From NCBI RefSeq assembly GCF_030816075.1, contig NZ_JAUSXO010000001.1, positions 2,356,001 through 2,420,000 on the forward strand: DNA of 64,000 nt. The letters are read 5' to 3'. This DNA comes from Arthrobacter agilis. GTDB taxonomy: Bacteria; Actinomycetota; Actinomycetes; Actinomycetales; Micrococcaceae. Of this stretch, positions 1-7,613 are shown one piece after another. Each line of letters starts with the position of its first letter. The stretch's first letter is position 1. Made by a program: the position numbers and the translations under genes. The notes under the pieces were generated by a model. The model saw only the letters and a list, made by a program, of their open reading frames with translations, was not told where the DNA came from and did no database searches.

Positions 1-641
1 TCTTCGGCGTCGTCCAGGTGCCGATCATGCTGGGCCTCGCCCTCCTGTTCGCACTGCTGCTGGACTCGCCCCTGCTGAAGGGCAAGAAGTTCTTCCGGCT
101 CGCGTTCTTCGCCCCCTACGCCGTCCCCGGTGTGATCGCCGCGATCATGTGGGGCTTCCTGTACTCGCCGTCGCTCTCCCCGTTCGGCGCCGTCACCTCG
201 AACGTCGACTTCCTGGGCGGCAATCTCGTGCTCTGGGCGATCGCGAACATCGTCACCTGGGTGTACGTCGGCTACAACATGCTGATCATCTACTCGTCGC
301 TGCTCGCGATCCCCACGGAGATCTACGAGGCGGCGCGGCTCGACGGCGCCAGCAACATCCAGATCGCCTGGCGCATCAAGATCCCCCTGGTGATCCCGGC
401 CATCATCCTGACGGCGGTGTTCTCCATCATCGGCACGCTCCAGCTCCTGGCCGAACCGCAGACGCTGCGCAGCTTCAGCTCGGCGATCAACAGCACGTTC
501 ACGCCGAACCTCGCGGTCTACACCACGGCGTCGGTCCCGAACTACAACCTCGCCGCGGCGTTCTCGGTGGTCCTCGCCCTCGCCACGTTCATCCTCTCCT
601 TCGTCTTCCTGAAGTCCACCCAGCGGAAGGTAACCCAGTGA
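1..641 (+). CDS. Carbohydrate ABC importer permease, MalF type (5' end outside window)
   Basis: Membrane-spanning half of a CUT1-type sugar ABC importer. The frame is already open at base 3, so the N-terminus and first membrane segments lie outside the window. The visible part has several long hydrophobic segments and the EAA loop that docks on the ATPase (EIYEAARLDGAS, from about base 318). The stop overlaps the GTG start of the second permease, and a binding lipoprotein follows, giving a permease-permease-binding protein order. No ATPase is visible; such importers often share an MsiK-type ATPase encoded elsewhere (family knowledge). The substrate cannot be told from sequence. Confidence 0.93.
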   Translation, partial: FGVVQVPIMLGLALLFALLLDSPLLKGKKFFRLAFFAPYAVPGVIAAIMWGFLYSPSLSPFGAVTSNVDFLGGNLVLWAIANIVTWVYVGYNMLIIYSSLLAIPTEIYEAARLDGASNIQIAWRIKIPLVIPAIILTAVFSIIGTLQLLAEPQTLRSFSSAINSTFTPNLAVYTTASVPNYNLAAAFSVVLALATFILSFVFLKSTQRKVTQ

Positions 642-1570
642 CGGCAGCCCCAGCCACCGCGTCCAGGCGCCAGCGCGACGGGAGCTCGACGGCGGACAGC
701 GCCGACCACCGTTCCCGCGGACCCCGCCAGAGCATCATGTCCCGCAGCGCGGCCATGCTCATCATGGGTGTCTTCACCCTGTACTTCCTCACCCCCATCT
801 GGTGGCTGCTCACCACGTCCACGAAGACGGGCGGCGAGATCAGCTCCACCGCTCCCCTGTGGTTCACGGCGAACTCGGCCGGGACGTTCTTCACGAACCT
901 CGGACGCCTGTTCGCCTACGGCGACGGCCTGTTCGGCCGGTGGCTGCTGAACTCCGCCCTGTACGCGGGGGTCGGTGCGCTGATCGGCACGGTCATCGCG
1001 GCGATGTGCGGGTACGCCCTCGCCAAGTACGAGTTCAGGGGACGCGAGGCGATCTTCAACATCGTGCTCAGCGGCGTCCTGGTGCCCGCCACCGCGCTGG
1101 CGCTCCCCCTGTTCCTGATCTTCAGCCGCGTCGAGCTCACCAACACCATGTGGGCCGTGTTCCTGCCGAGCCTCGTCAGCCCCTTCGGCGTGTACCTGGC
1201 CCGGATCTACGCGGCGGCCAGCGTGCCCGGCGAACTGCTCGAAGCCGCCCGCCTCGACGGCTCCGGCGAGATCCGCACGTTCTTCACGGTGTCCACGCGC
1301 CTCATGGCACCGGCCCTCGTGACGATCTTCCTCTTCCAGTTCGTCGCGATCTGGAACAACTTCTTCCTCCCCCTGATCATGCTCCGTGACCAGGCGCTCT
1401 TCCCCGTGACGCTTGGCCTGTACGCCTGGAACAGCCAGATCAGCCAGATCCCCGAGCTGCGCTCCCTCGTGATCGTCGGTGCGCTCGTGTCGATCCTGCC
1501 GCTGATCATCGCCTTCCTCGCCCTCCAGCGCTTCTGGAGCAGCGGCCTCGGCGCGGGCGGCGTGAAGTAG
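638..1570 (+). CDS. Carbohydrate ABC importer permease, MalG type
   Basis: Second membrane subunit of the sugar importer, 310 residues from the GTG at 638. That GTG shares four bases (GTGA) with the stop of the upstream permease, which argues for translational coupling. An ATG at 737 is a possible alternative start just before the first membrane segment. About six hydrophobic segments are visible, with the EAA loop as ELLEAARLDGSGE near residue 205. The roughly 35 polar residues before the first membrane segment would be cytoplasmic. A binding-protein gene follows after 74 bases, probably in the same transcript. Confidence 0.93.
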   Translation: MTAAPATASRRQRDGSSTADSADHRSRGPRQSIMSRSAAMLIMGVFTLYFLTPIWWLLTTSTKTGGEISSTAPLWFTANSAGTFFTNLGRLFAYGDGLFGRWLLNSALYAGVGALIGTVIAAMCGYALAKYEFRGREAIFNIVLSGVLVPATALALPLFLIFSRVELTNTMWAVFLPSLVSPFGVYLARIYAAASVPGELLEAARLDGSGEIRTFFTVSTRLMAPALVTIFLFQFVAIWNNFFLPLIMLRDQALFPVTLGLYAWNSQISQIPELRSLVIVGALVSILPLIIAFLALQRFWSSGLGAGGVK

Positions 1571-1644
1571 CAGCCCTTCCTGACCAGCACCTCGGGTGCA
1601 GGGGCGACCGCCCCCGCACCGCACTACCACCGATAGGAAAGACA

Positions 1645-2979
1645 ATGCGCGCGCATTACGGAAAAGTCACCGCGGCCTTTGCCATGATCTCTGCGCTGGC
1701 TCTCTCCGGCTGCTCAGCCGGCGGAGACAGCACGGAGGCAGGCGCCGACGCGGCTCCCTGCGAGGCCTCCGAGGGCCCCGTCACCCTGAACTTCACCACC
1801 TGGGTCCCCGGCATGGACAAGGTCGTCGAGCTGTGGAACGCCGACAACCCGGACATCCAGGTGCAGGTGCAGACCAGCCCCAACGGCAACTCGGGCACCT
1901 ACCAGAACTTCTTCAACCAGATCCAGGCGGGCAACGCCCCCGACCTGGGCCAGGTCGAGTACGACGCCCTGCCGAACTTCCGCGTGCAGGACGGCCTGGA
2001 GAACATCGCCGGCTGCGAGGGCGTCGCCGATGCCGAGGACAAGTTCGTCGACTGGACCTGGGGCCAGGTGACCTTCGGCGAGGAGGACGCCGTCTACGCC
2101 GTCCCGCAGGACAGCGGCCCAATGGCCATGTACTACCGCGCCGACCTCTTCGAGCAGGCCGGCATCGAGGTCCCCACCACGTGGGAGGAGTACGCGGCCG
2201 CAGCGGAGAAGATCAAGGCGCAGGGCTCCTACATCACCAACTTCCCGAAGCAGGACGTCAACTGGTTCGCCGGCATGGTGTGGCAGAACGGCGGCCAGTG
2301 GTTCGCGAACAACGGCGAGAGCTGGGACGTGGACCTGACCAGCCCCGAGTCCGAGGAGGTCGCCACCTACTGGCAGGACCTCCTGTCCAAGGATCTCGTC
2401 TCCACCCTGCCGTCCTTCTCGGACGAGTGGAACGCCTCGTTCAACGAGGGCCAGCAGTGGACCTGGGTGTCCGCCGTCTGGGGCGCCACGACACTGTCCA
2501 CCGGCGCACCCGACACCGCGGGCAAGTGGGCCGTCGCCCCGATGCCGCAGTGGGAGGACGGCGGGACGGCCGCCGGCAACTGGGGCGGTTCGTCCACCGC
2601 CGTGCTGAAGGGCTCCGACCACCCGGCTGAAGCGGCCAAGTTCGCGCTCTGGCTGAACACCGACCCCGAAGCCCTCGCGCTCGCCAACGAACTCGGCGGT
2701 ATCTACCCGGCGGCGACGTCGGCGACCGAGCTGGACGCCTTCTCCGGCGGCGTCGACTACTACGGCGGACAGAAGATCTACGACGTCTTCGCCGACGCAT
2801 CCGCGAACGTGAACCCCGACTTCACCTGGGGCCCCACCATGACGCAGACCTACACCGACGTCTCCGACGGCTTCGGTGCTGCCATCGGCGGCTCCGGCAC
2901 CCTTATGGACGCCCTCGAGAACGGGCAGCAGAAGACCATCGACTCCCTGAAGTCGCAGTCCATCCCGGTCGCCGAGTAG
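1645..2979 (+). CDS. Sugar-binding lipoprotein of ABC importer
   Basis: Extracellular substrate-binding protein, 444 residues, partner of the two permeases upstream. It opens with a lipoprotein signal: two basic residues, a hydrophobic core and the lipobox LSGC, with Cys23 as the predicted lipidated residue. The mature part has the usual family-1 features, including a TTWVPGMDKVVELWN opening strand and many exposed aromatic residues suited to sugar stacking. An AGGAAAG ribosome site lies five bases before the ATG. Two further cysteines (in APCEAS and AGCEG) could form a disulfide (inference). A strong hairpin follows the stop. Substrate unknown; the adjacent amylosucrase-type gene hints at sucrose or an alpha-glucoside, but that is only context. 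Confidence 0.93.
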   Translation: MRAHYGKVTAAFAMISALALSGCSAGGDSTEAGADAAPCEASEGPVTLNFTTWVPGMDKVVELWNADNPDIQVQVQTSPNGNSGTYQNFFNQIQAGNAPDLGQVEYDALPNFRVQDGLENIAGCEGVADAEDKFVDWTWGQVTFGEEDAVYAVPQDSGPMAMYYRADLFEQAGIEVPTTWEEYAAAAEKIKAQGSYITNFPKQDVNWFAGMVWQNGGQWFANNGESWDVDLTSPESEEVATYWQDLLSKDLVSTLPSFSDEWNASFNEGQQWTWVSAVWGATTLSTGAPDTAGKWAVAPMPQWEDGGTAAGNWGGSSTAVLKGSDHPAEAAKFALWLNTDPEALALANELGGIYPAATSATELDAFSGGVDYYGGQKIYDVFADASANVNPDFTWGPTMTQTYTDVSDGFGAAIGGSGTLMDALENGQQKTIDSLKSQSIPVAE

Positions 2980-3009
2980 TCGATTCCGGCGGTCCCCACC
3001 GCAGCATCG

Positions 3010-3039
3010 AGCGCCGCGTCCCGGAAGGGGCGCGGCGCT
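3010..3039 (+). terminator. Hairpin terminator after the ABC operon
   Basis: A perfect 9-bp stem (AGCGCCGCG with CGCGGCGCT) closes a 12-base loop, 30 bases after the lipoprotein stop. There is no T-run after it, so it is a GC-rich hairpin of the kind common in actinobacteria rather than a textbook intrinsic terminator. Confidence 0.55.
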
Positions 3040-3128
3040 TCGTGCATCGTGCGGGGCCACGTCCGCCTGCCCGGGTCGTCGTCACCCGTGGTCCTTCGCA
3101 CGACGGTGGTGCCGGGGGCCGGCTGCCA

Positions 3129-3134
3129 TAGGCT
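3129..3134 (+). promoter_or_regulatory. -10 box of a leaderless promoter for the amylosucrase-type gene
   Basis: TAGGCT lies exactly six bases before the ATG at 3141, so transcription should begin at or next to the start codon. No ribosome-binding sequence is present between them. The -35 region is poor. Confidence 0.5.
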
Positions 3135-3140
3135 TGCGGG

Positions 3141-5048
3141 ATGAGTTCTCCGCAGACGCTGACCGTGGACCGCATCCGGACAGAGCTCAGGGCGGCGCGC
3201 CGGGAGGACACCCCGGACGCCGACTGGCTGTCCTTCGAGGCGCGCTTCGAGGCGGAGGTCCCCCGCCTGCAGTCGCTCTTCCACCGCCTCTACGGGCCCG
3301 GCGCGGACGGGGAACTGCTGCAGGTCGTCCTCGACGCCGCCGCGTCGTGGCAGGACCGCCCCGCGGACCTGAAGGCCATCGATGCGTCCCGTGCCATGGC
3401 GCCGGACTGGTTCCAGTCCAACAGGATGCTCGGCGGGGTCTGCTACGTGGACCTGTACGCCGGCAGTCTCGCCGGTCTCCGCGACCGCATCCCCTATTTC
3501 CGCGACCTCGGGCTGACCTATCTGCACCTGATGCCGCTGTTCCTGGCACCGGCGGAGAACTCCGACGGCGGCTACGCGGTCTCCAGCTACCGCCAGGTCG
3601 AGCCGTCCCTCGGCACCATGGACGACCTCGCGGACCTCGCCCGGGAGCTGCGCGGGGAGGGCATAGCGCTCGTGGTCGACTTCATCTTCAACCACACCTC
3701 CGACGAGCACGAGTGGGCCCGCCGGGCCCTCGCGGGCGATCCCGACTACGAGGACTTCTACTGGATCTACCCCGACCGTACGATGCCCGACGCCTACGAG
3801 CAGACGGTGCGGGAGATCTTCCCCGACGACCACCCCGGTTCCTTCGTGCAGCTCGACGACGGACGGTGGATCTGGGCCACGTTCCACTCGTTCCAGTGGG
3901 ACCTCAACTACCGCAACCCGCGGGTGTTCCGGGCGATGGCGGGCGAGATGCTGTACCTCGCCAACCAGGGCGTGGACATCGTCCGCATGGACGCCGTCGC
4001 GTTCATCTGGAAGCAGCTGGGCACCGCGTGCGAGAGCCTGCCCGAGGCACACCTCCTGCTGCAGGCGTTCAACGCGGTCTGCCGGCTCGCCGCCCCCTCC
4101 CTGCTGTTCAAGTCGGAGGCGATCGTGCACCCGGACGAGGTGGTGCAGTACATCGACCCGGGTGAGTGCCGGCTCAGCTACAACCCGCTGCAGATGGCGC
4201 TCATCTGGAACTCGCTGGCCACCCGCGAGGTCTCCCTCCTCGCCCAGGCCCTCGAGCGCCGGCACGAGATCCCAGAGGGCACCGCGTGGGTGAACTACGT
4301 GCGCAGCCATGACGACATCGGCTGGACGTTCTCGGACGAGGACGCCGCGGAGCTCGGGATCGACGGGTACGACCACCGCCGGTTCCTCAATGCGTTCTTC
4401 GTGGACCGGTTCCCCGGGAGCTTCGCGCGCGGCGTCCCCTTCCAGGACAACCCGCGGACCGGGGACTGCCGCATCTCGGGCACGACGGCGTCGCTCGCCG
4501 GGCTGGAGGCGGACGAGGCAGGGACCGGCGCCGGGGTGGCGCGGATCCTCCTGGCGCACTCCATCATCCTGAGCACCGGCGGGATCCCGCTGCTCTACCT
4601 CGGCGACGAGGTGGGTCAGCTCAACGACTACTCCTACCTCGCCGACCCGGCCAAGACGTCCGACAGCCGCTGGGTGGGCCGCCCCGCCTACCCGGCGGAG
4701 CGCTATGCGGCCCGGCAGGACCCCTCGACGGACGCCGGCGCCGTCTTCGCCGGGCTCACCCGCCTCGTCGAGGTGCGCCGGCAGACCCCGGAGTTCGCAG
4801 GCGGCCGGCTGGTGCCCTTCCACACCAACAACCCGCACGTGCTCGGCTACCAGCGCCCGGGCGTGCTCGACGGCGAGGACTCCACCGTCGTCGTGCTCGC
4901 GAACTTCGCCGACACGCCCCAGTCCGTCAGCGCCGAGACGCTCTCGGGCCTGCCCCGGACCGCCCTCGAACTCATCGGCGCGGAGCACGCGCTCCTGGCC
5001 GCGGGCGTGACGATCGAGCCGCACGGCATGCGCTGGTACCGGCTGTAG
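3141..5048 (+). CDS. Amylosucrase-type GH13 enzyme
   Basis: Cytoplasmic GH13 alpha-glucosidase/transglucosidase, 635 residues, close to the length of Neisseria amylosucrase (636). Catalytic residues sit at nearly the same numbers: nucleophile Asp284 in VDIVRMDAV, acid/base Glu326 in LFKSEAI, and third aspartate Asp391 in RSHDDIGW. The N-terminal helical region (about 1-90) precedes the barrel, and NHTSDEH near residue 185 is the first conserved region. Amylosucrases split sucrose and build alpha-1,4-glucan; related GH13_4 enzymes simply hydrolyse sucrose or transfer glucose, and sequence alone does not separate them. There is no signal peptide. The gene stands alone, probably from a leaderless transcript, and converges on the next gene. 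Confidence 0.88.
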   Translation: MSSPQTLTVDRIRTELRAARREDTPDADWLSFEARFEAEVPRLQSLFHRLYGPGADGELLQVVLDAAASWQDRPADLKAIDASRAMAPDWFQSNRMLGGVCYVDLYAGSLAGLRDRIPYFRDLGLTYLHLMPLFLAPAENSDGGYAVSSYRQVEPSLGTMDDLADLARELRGEGIALVVDFIFNHTSDEHEWARRALAGDPDYEDFYWIYPDRTMPDAYEQTVREIFPDDHPGSFVQLDDGRWIWATFHSFQWDLNYRNPRVFRAMAGEMLYLANQGVDIVRMDAVAFIWKQLGTACESLPEAHLLLQAFNAVCRLAAPSLLFKSEAIVHPDEVVQYIDPGECRLSYNPLQMALIWNSLATREVSLLAQALERRHEIPEGTAWVNYVRSHDDIGWTFSDEDAAELGIDGYDHRRFLNAFFVDRFPGSFARGVPFQDNPRTGDCRISGTTASLAGLEADEAGTGAGVARILLAHSIILSTGGIPLLYLGDEVGQLNDYSYLADPAKTSDSRWVGRPAYPAERYAARQDPSTDAGAVFAGLTRLVEVRRQTPEFAGGRLVPFHTNNPHVLGYQRPGVLDGEDSTVVVLANFADTPQSVSAETLSGLPRTALELIGAEHALLAAGVTIEPHGMRWYRL

Positions 5049-5059
5049 CCGGGCCGCGT

Positions 5060-5082
5060 CCGGCGGGCGCTACGCCTGCCGG
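5060..5082. terminator. Hairpin between convergent genes
   Basis: CCGGCGGGCG and CGCCTGCCGG can pair over ten positions with one wobble around a 3-base loop. The hairpin covers the stop codon of the minus-strand gene and lies 12 bases after the plus-strand stop, so it could stop both transcripts. No T-run. Confidence 0.4.
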
Positions 5083-5888
5083 CGGGAGAACTCCCCCGCC
5101 GCGCGCACCTGATCCGGTGTGGGCCGCACCCCGGTGTAGAGGACGAACTGCTCCTCCGCCTGGAGGGCGACCACTTCGGCGCCCGTGATGACCGGCTTGC
5201 CGGCCTGCCGGGCCGCGAGGATCAGCGGCGTCTCGGACGGCGATGCGACGACGTCGAACACCACCTGCGCGGCGTCGATCGCGGCCTGCGGGAAAGCGAC
5301 CGCATCAGCATCGGCACCGGCCATGCCGAGCGGCGTGACGTTGAGGATCAGGTCGGCCGTCGACTCCCCCACCTCCTGCTGCCAGGTGAAGCCGTACAGC
5401 TCGGCGAGCGCACGGCCGGTGCGCTCGTTCCGGGCGACGACGGCCACCCGCGTGAAGCCGGAGTCGCGCAGGGCCGCGACGACGGCCTTGGCCATGCCGC
5501 CGGAACCCCGGACGAGCACCGAGTGCGTGGGAGGGACGGCGTGCTCGCGCAGCAGCCGCTCCACCGCGAGGTAGTCGGTGTTGTAGGCCGTGAGGACGCC
5601 GTCGTCGTTCACGATGGTGTTGACGGAGTCGATGGCCCTCGCGGAGGGGTCGAGGTGGTCCACGAGCGCGATCACGTCCTCCTTGTACGGCATGGAGACG
5701 GCGCAGCCCCGGATGCCGAGCCCGCGCAGGCCCGCAATGGCCGAGGGCAGGTCCTTGGTGGTGAACGCCTTGTAGATGTAGTTGAGCCCCAGCTCCTCGT
5801 ACAGGTAGTTGTGGAAGCGCGTGCCGATGTTGCTGGGCCGCGCGGCCAGGGAGATGCAGAGGGTCATGTCTTTGTTCAGGATGGGCAC
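5070..5888 (-). CDS. Shikimate dehydrogenase-like protein (HI0607/SDH-L type)
   Basis: NAD(P)-dependent oxidoreductase of the AroE fold, about 272 residues. It matches the SDH-L branch (Haemophilus HI0607) better than housekeeping AroE: an NKD-x2-LC opening, GTRFHNYLYEELGLNYIYKAF, then IRGCAVSMPYKE and IDSVNTIVND for the shikimate site, and GSGGMAKAV for the nucleotide-binding loop. SDH-L enzymes turn over shikimate slowly and their true substrate is unsettled (family knowledge). I prefer the GTG at 5888, which restores the short residue lead before NKD; an ATG at 5867 is the alternative. It is divergent from the YbdK-type gene, with 132 bases between. Confidence 0.85.
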   Translation of the reverse strand: MPILNKDMTLCISLAARPSNIGTRFHNYLYEELGLNYIYKAFTTKDLPSAIAGLRGLGIRGCAVSMPYKEDVIALVDHLDPSARAIDSVNTIVNDDGVLTAYNTDYLAVERLLREHAVPPTHSVLVRGSGGMAKAVVAALRDSGFTRVAVVARNERTGRALAELYGFTWQQEVGESTADLILNVTPLGMAGADADAVAFPQAAIDAAQVVFDVVASPSETPLILAARQAGKPVITGAEVVALQAEEQFVLYTGVRPTPDQVRAAGEFSRRQA

Positions 5889-5942
5889 CCCACCATCATT
5901 GCAGCAGTGCCCCCGGCCGTGCCGCACGCGCGTGCCACGTAC

Positions 5943-5948
5943 TAGCAT
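5943..5948 (+). promoter_or_regulatory. Possible -10 box for the YbdK-type gene
   Basis: TAGCAT fits the actinobacterial TANNNT pattern and would give a leader of about 65 bases before the TTG start at 6021. No convincing -35 was seen. Confidence 0.3.
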
Positions 5949-6020
5949 GGGGACGAGTCTCTTCCGCGACGGCGCGTTGCCGAGGCACCACCATCCCAGC
6001 ACCGCTCCAGGAGCCAGCCC

Positions 6021-7160
6021 TTGAAGATCGACTTTGCGCAATCGGCCCAGTCCACGCTCGGCGTCGAGTGGGAGCTCGCGATCGTGGACCGCTACAACGG
6101 CGAGCTCGTCTCCGTCGCCGACCAGGTGCTGCGCGGCGTCAGCGCGAACCACCCCGAGCTCCAGGACGACGACGAGCACCCGCACATCAAGCAGGAGCTG
6201 CTGCTCAACACCGTGGAGCTCGTCACCGGCGTCTGCACGACGGTCGAGGAGGCGAAGGCCGACCTGTCCCGATCACTCGCCGCCGTACGCGAGGTCACCG
6301 ACCCCATGGGCGTCGAGCTGTTCTGCGCCGGTTCGCACCCCTTCAGTGCACCCCGCTCCCAGCAGGTCACGGACAAGGAGCGCTACGCCAAGCTGATCGA
6401 CCGCACGCAGTGGTGGGGACGGCAGATGGTCATCTACGGCGTGCACGTCCACGTGGGTCTCGACCACCGGGACAAGGCCCTGCCCGTGGTGGACGGCCTG
6501 GCCAACTACTTCCCGCACTTCCAGGCCCTCTCCGCCTCGTCACCGTTCTGGGGTGGCGAGGACACGGGGTACGCCTCGCAGCGGGCCCTCATGTTCCAGC
6601 AGCTGCCCACCGCCGGGCTGCCGTTCCACTTCGACGACTGGGCCGCGTACGAGTCCTACGTCGAGGACATGTTCACCACCGGGGTGATCGACTCCGTGAG
6701 CGAGATCCGCTGGGACATCCGCCCCGTGGGCAACCTCGGCACGGTGGAGATGCGCGTGTGCGACGGGCTCTCGACCCTGCAGGACGTCGGAGCCGTCGCC
6801 GCCCTGACGCAGTGCCTCGTCCACGAGTTCTCGACCACGCTCGACGCCGGCGGCACCATCCCCACGATGCCGCCGTGGCACATCCAGGAGAACAAGTGGA
6901 GGGCCGCACGGTACGGCCTCGACGCCATCATCATCCTCGACGCCCAGGGCAACGAGCAGCTCGTCACCGAGCACCTCGTCGAGGTCCTGGACCGGCTCGA
7001 GCCGGTCGCCGCGAAACTCGGTTGCAGCAGTGAACTCGCGGACGTGGAGGGCATCCTGCAGCGCGGCGCGGGGTACCAGCGCCAGCGGAGGATCGCCGAG
7101 GACAACGACGGCGACCTCCGGGCCGTCGTGCTCGACATGGTGCAGCAGCTGCGCGGTTAG
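6021..7160 (+). CDS. YbdK-family carboxylate-amine ligase (glutamate-cysteine ligase 2 family)
   Basis: ATP-dependent ligase of the GCS2 family, 379 residues, cytoplasmic. Family marks are the GVEWELAIVD strand near the N-terminus, HPHIKQELLLNTVELVTG, the WWGRQMVIYGVHVHVG histidine segment, ASSPFWGGEDTGYASQR and the late IQENKWRAARYGLDA. Members attach an amino compound to a carboxylate; E. coli YbdK has weak gamma-glutamylcysteine activity, and the real substrates in actinobacteria are not settled. The start is a TTG preceded by AGGAG seven bases upstream; the conserved N-terminus leaves no better choice. Gene order gives no pathway. Confidence 0.88.
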   Translation: MKIDFAQSAQSTLGVEWELAIVDRYNGELVSVADQVLRGVSANHPELQDDDEHPHIKQELLLNTVELVTGVCTTVEEAKADLSRSLAAVREVTDPMGVELFCAGSHPFSAPRSQQVTDKERYAKLIDRTQWWGRQMVIYGVHVHVGLDHRDKALPVVDGLANYFPHFQALSASSPFWGGEDTGYASQRALMFQQLPTAGLPFHFDDWAAYESYVEDMFTTGVIDSVSEIRWDIRPVGNLGTVEMRVCDGLSTLQDVGAVAALTQCLVHEFSTTLDAGGTIPTMPPWHIQENKWRAARYGLDAIIILDAQGNEQLVTEHLVEVLDRLEPVAAKLGCSSELADVEGILQRGAGYQRQRRIAEDNDGDLRAVVLDMVQQLRG

Positions 7161-7254
7161 GCACGCAGGCGCGCCCTCGCCGGGAGTGCGGGCGTTTTGG
7201 TCCGACCCGGGGAGGCGACCCCCTGGCGGGCAGGGGCTCCGTCCTCGGCCTCCG

Positions 7255-7500
7255 CTAGCGCGAGCCGCCGGTGAAGCGGTCGTCCGTCGTCGGGTTGTCC
7301 GCGGGAGAGTCCTCGAGTCCGATGTTCCCTGCGAGCGTCTCGACGGACGGGTCCGCGTCCGGGACGACCTGGTTCGAGATGAGGTCCACCTCGTCCGCGG
7401 CGGTCAGCGGCCCGTCCTGGATCTGCCCGACGTCCGTCGGATCGATGCCCTCCGTGCTGCCGAGGTCCTTCAGGTGGTGTTCTTCGGTCGGCTGGTCCAT
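7255..7500 (-). CDS. Small acidic protein of unknown function
   Basis: An 81-residue hydrophilic, acidic protein with no membrane segment and no recognised domain, rich in Asp, Thr, Pro and Gly and probably partly disordered. The reading frame is in phase with the N-terminal part of the GH42 gene upstream but is separated from it by the GH42 stop region. A TACGCT box seven bases before the ATG supports independent leaderless expression. I cannot assign a function. Confidence 0.6.
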   Translation of the reverse strand: MDQPTEEHHLKDLGSTEGIDPTDVGQIQDGPLTAADEVDLISNQVVPDADPSVETLAGNIGLEDSPADNPTTDDRFTGGSR

Positions 7501-7507
7501 GCCTCCG

Positions 7508-7513
7508 AGCGTA
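7508..7513 (-). promoter_or_regulatory. -10 box (TACGCT) of a leaderless promoter for the small acidic protein
   Basis: On the minus strand TACGCT is followed by seven bases and then the ATG at 7500. The -35 is weak. Confidence 0.45.
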
Positions 7514-7613
7514 GGACCGCAGGCCGCTCCCCCGCAGTCCCCGTCGAAGCGGGCGGCCCGTCTTGCACCTGCCGGGCGTCCGGTGTAGCCGGGGCAGGAC
7601 CCCTCGGCCCGGG

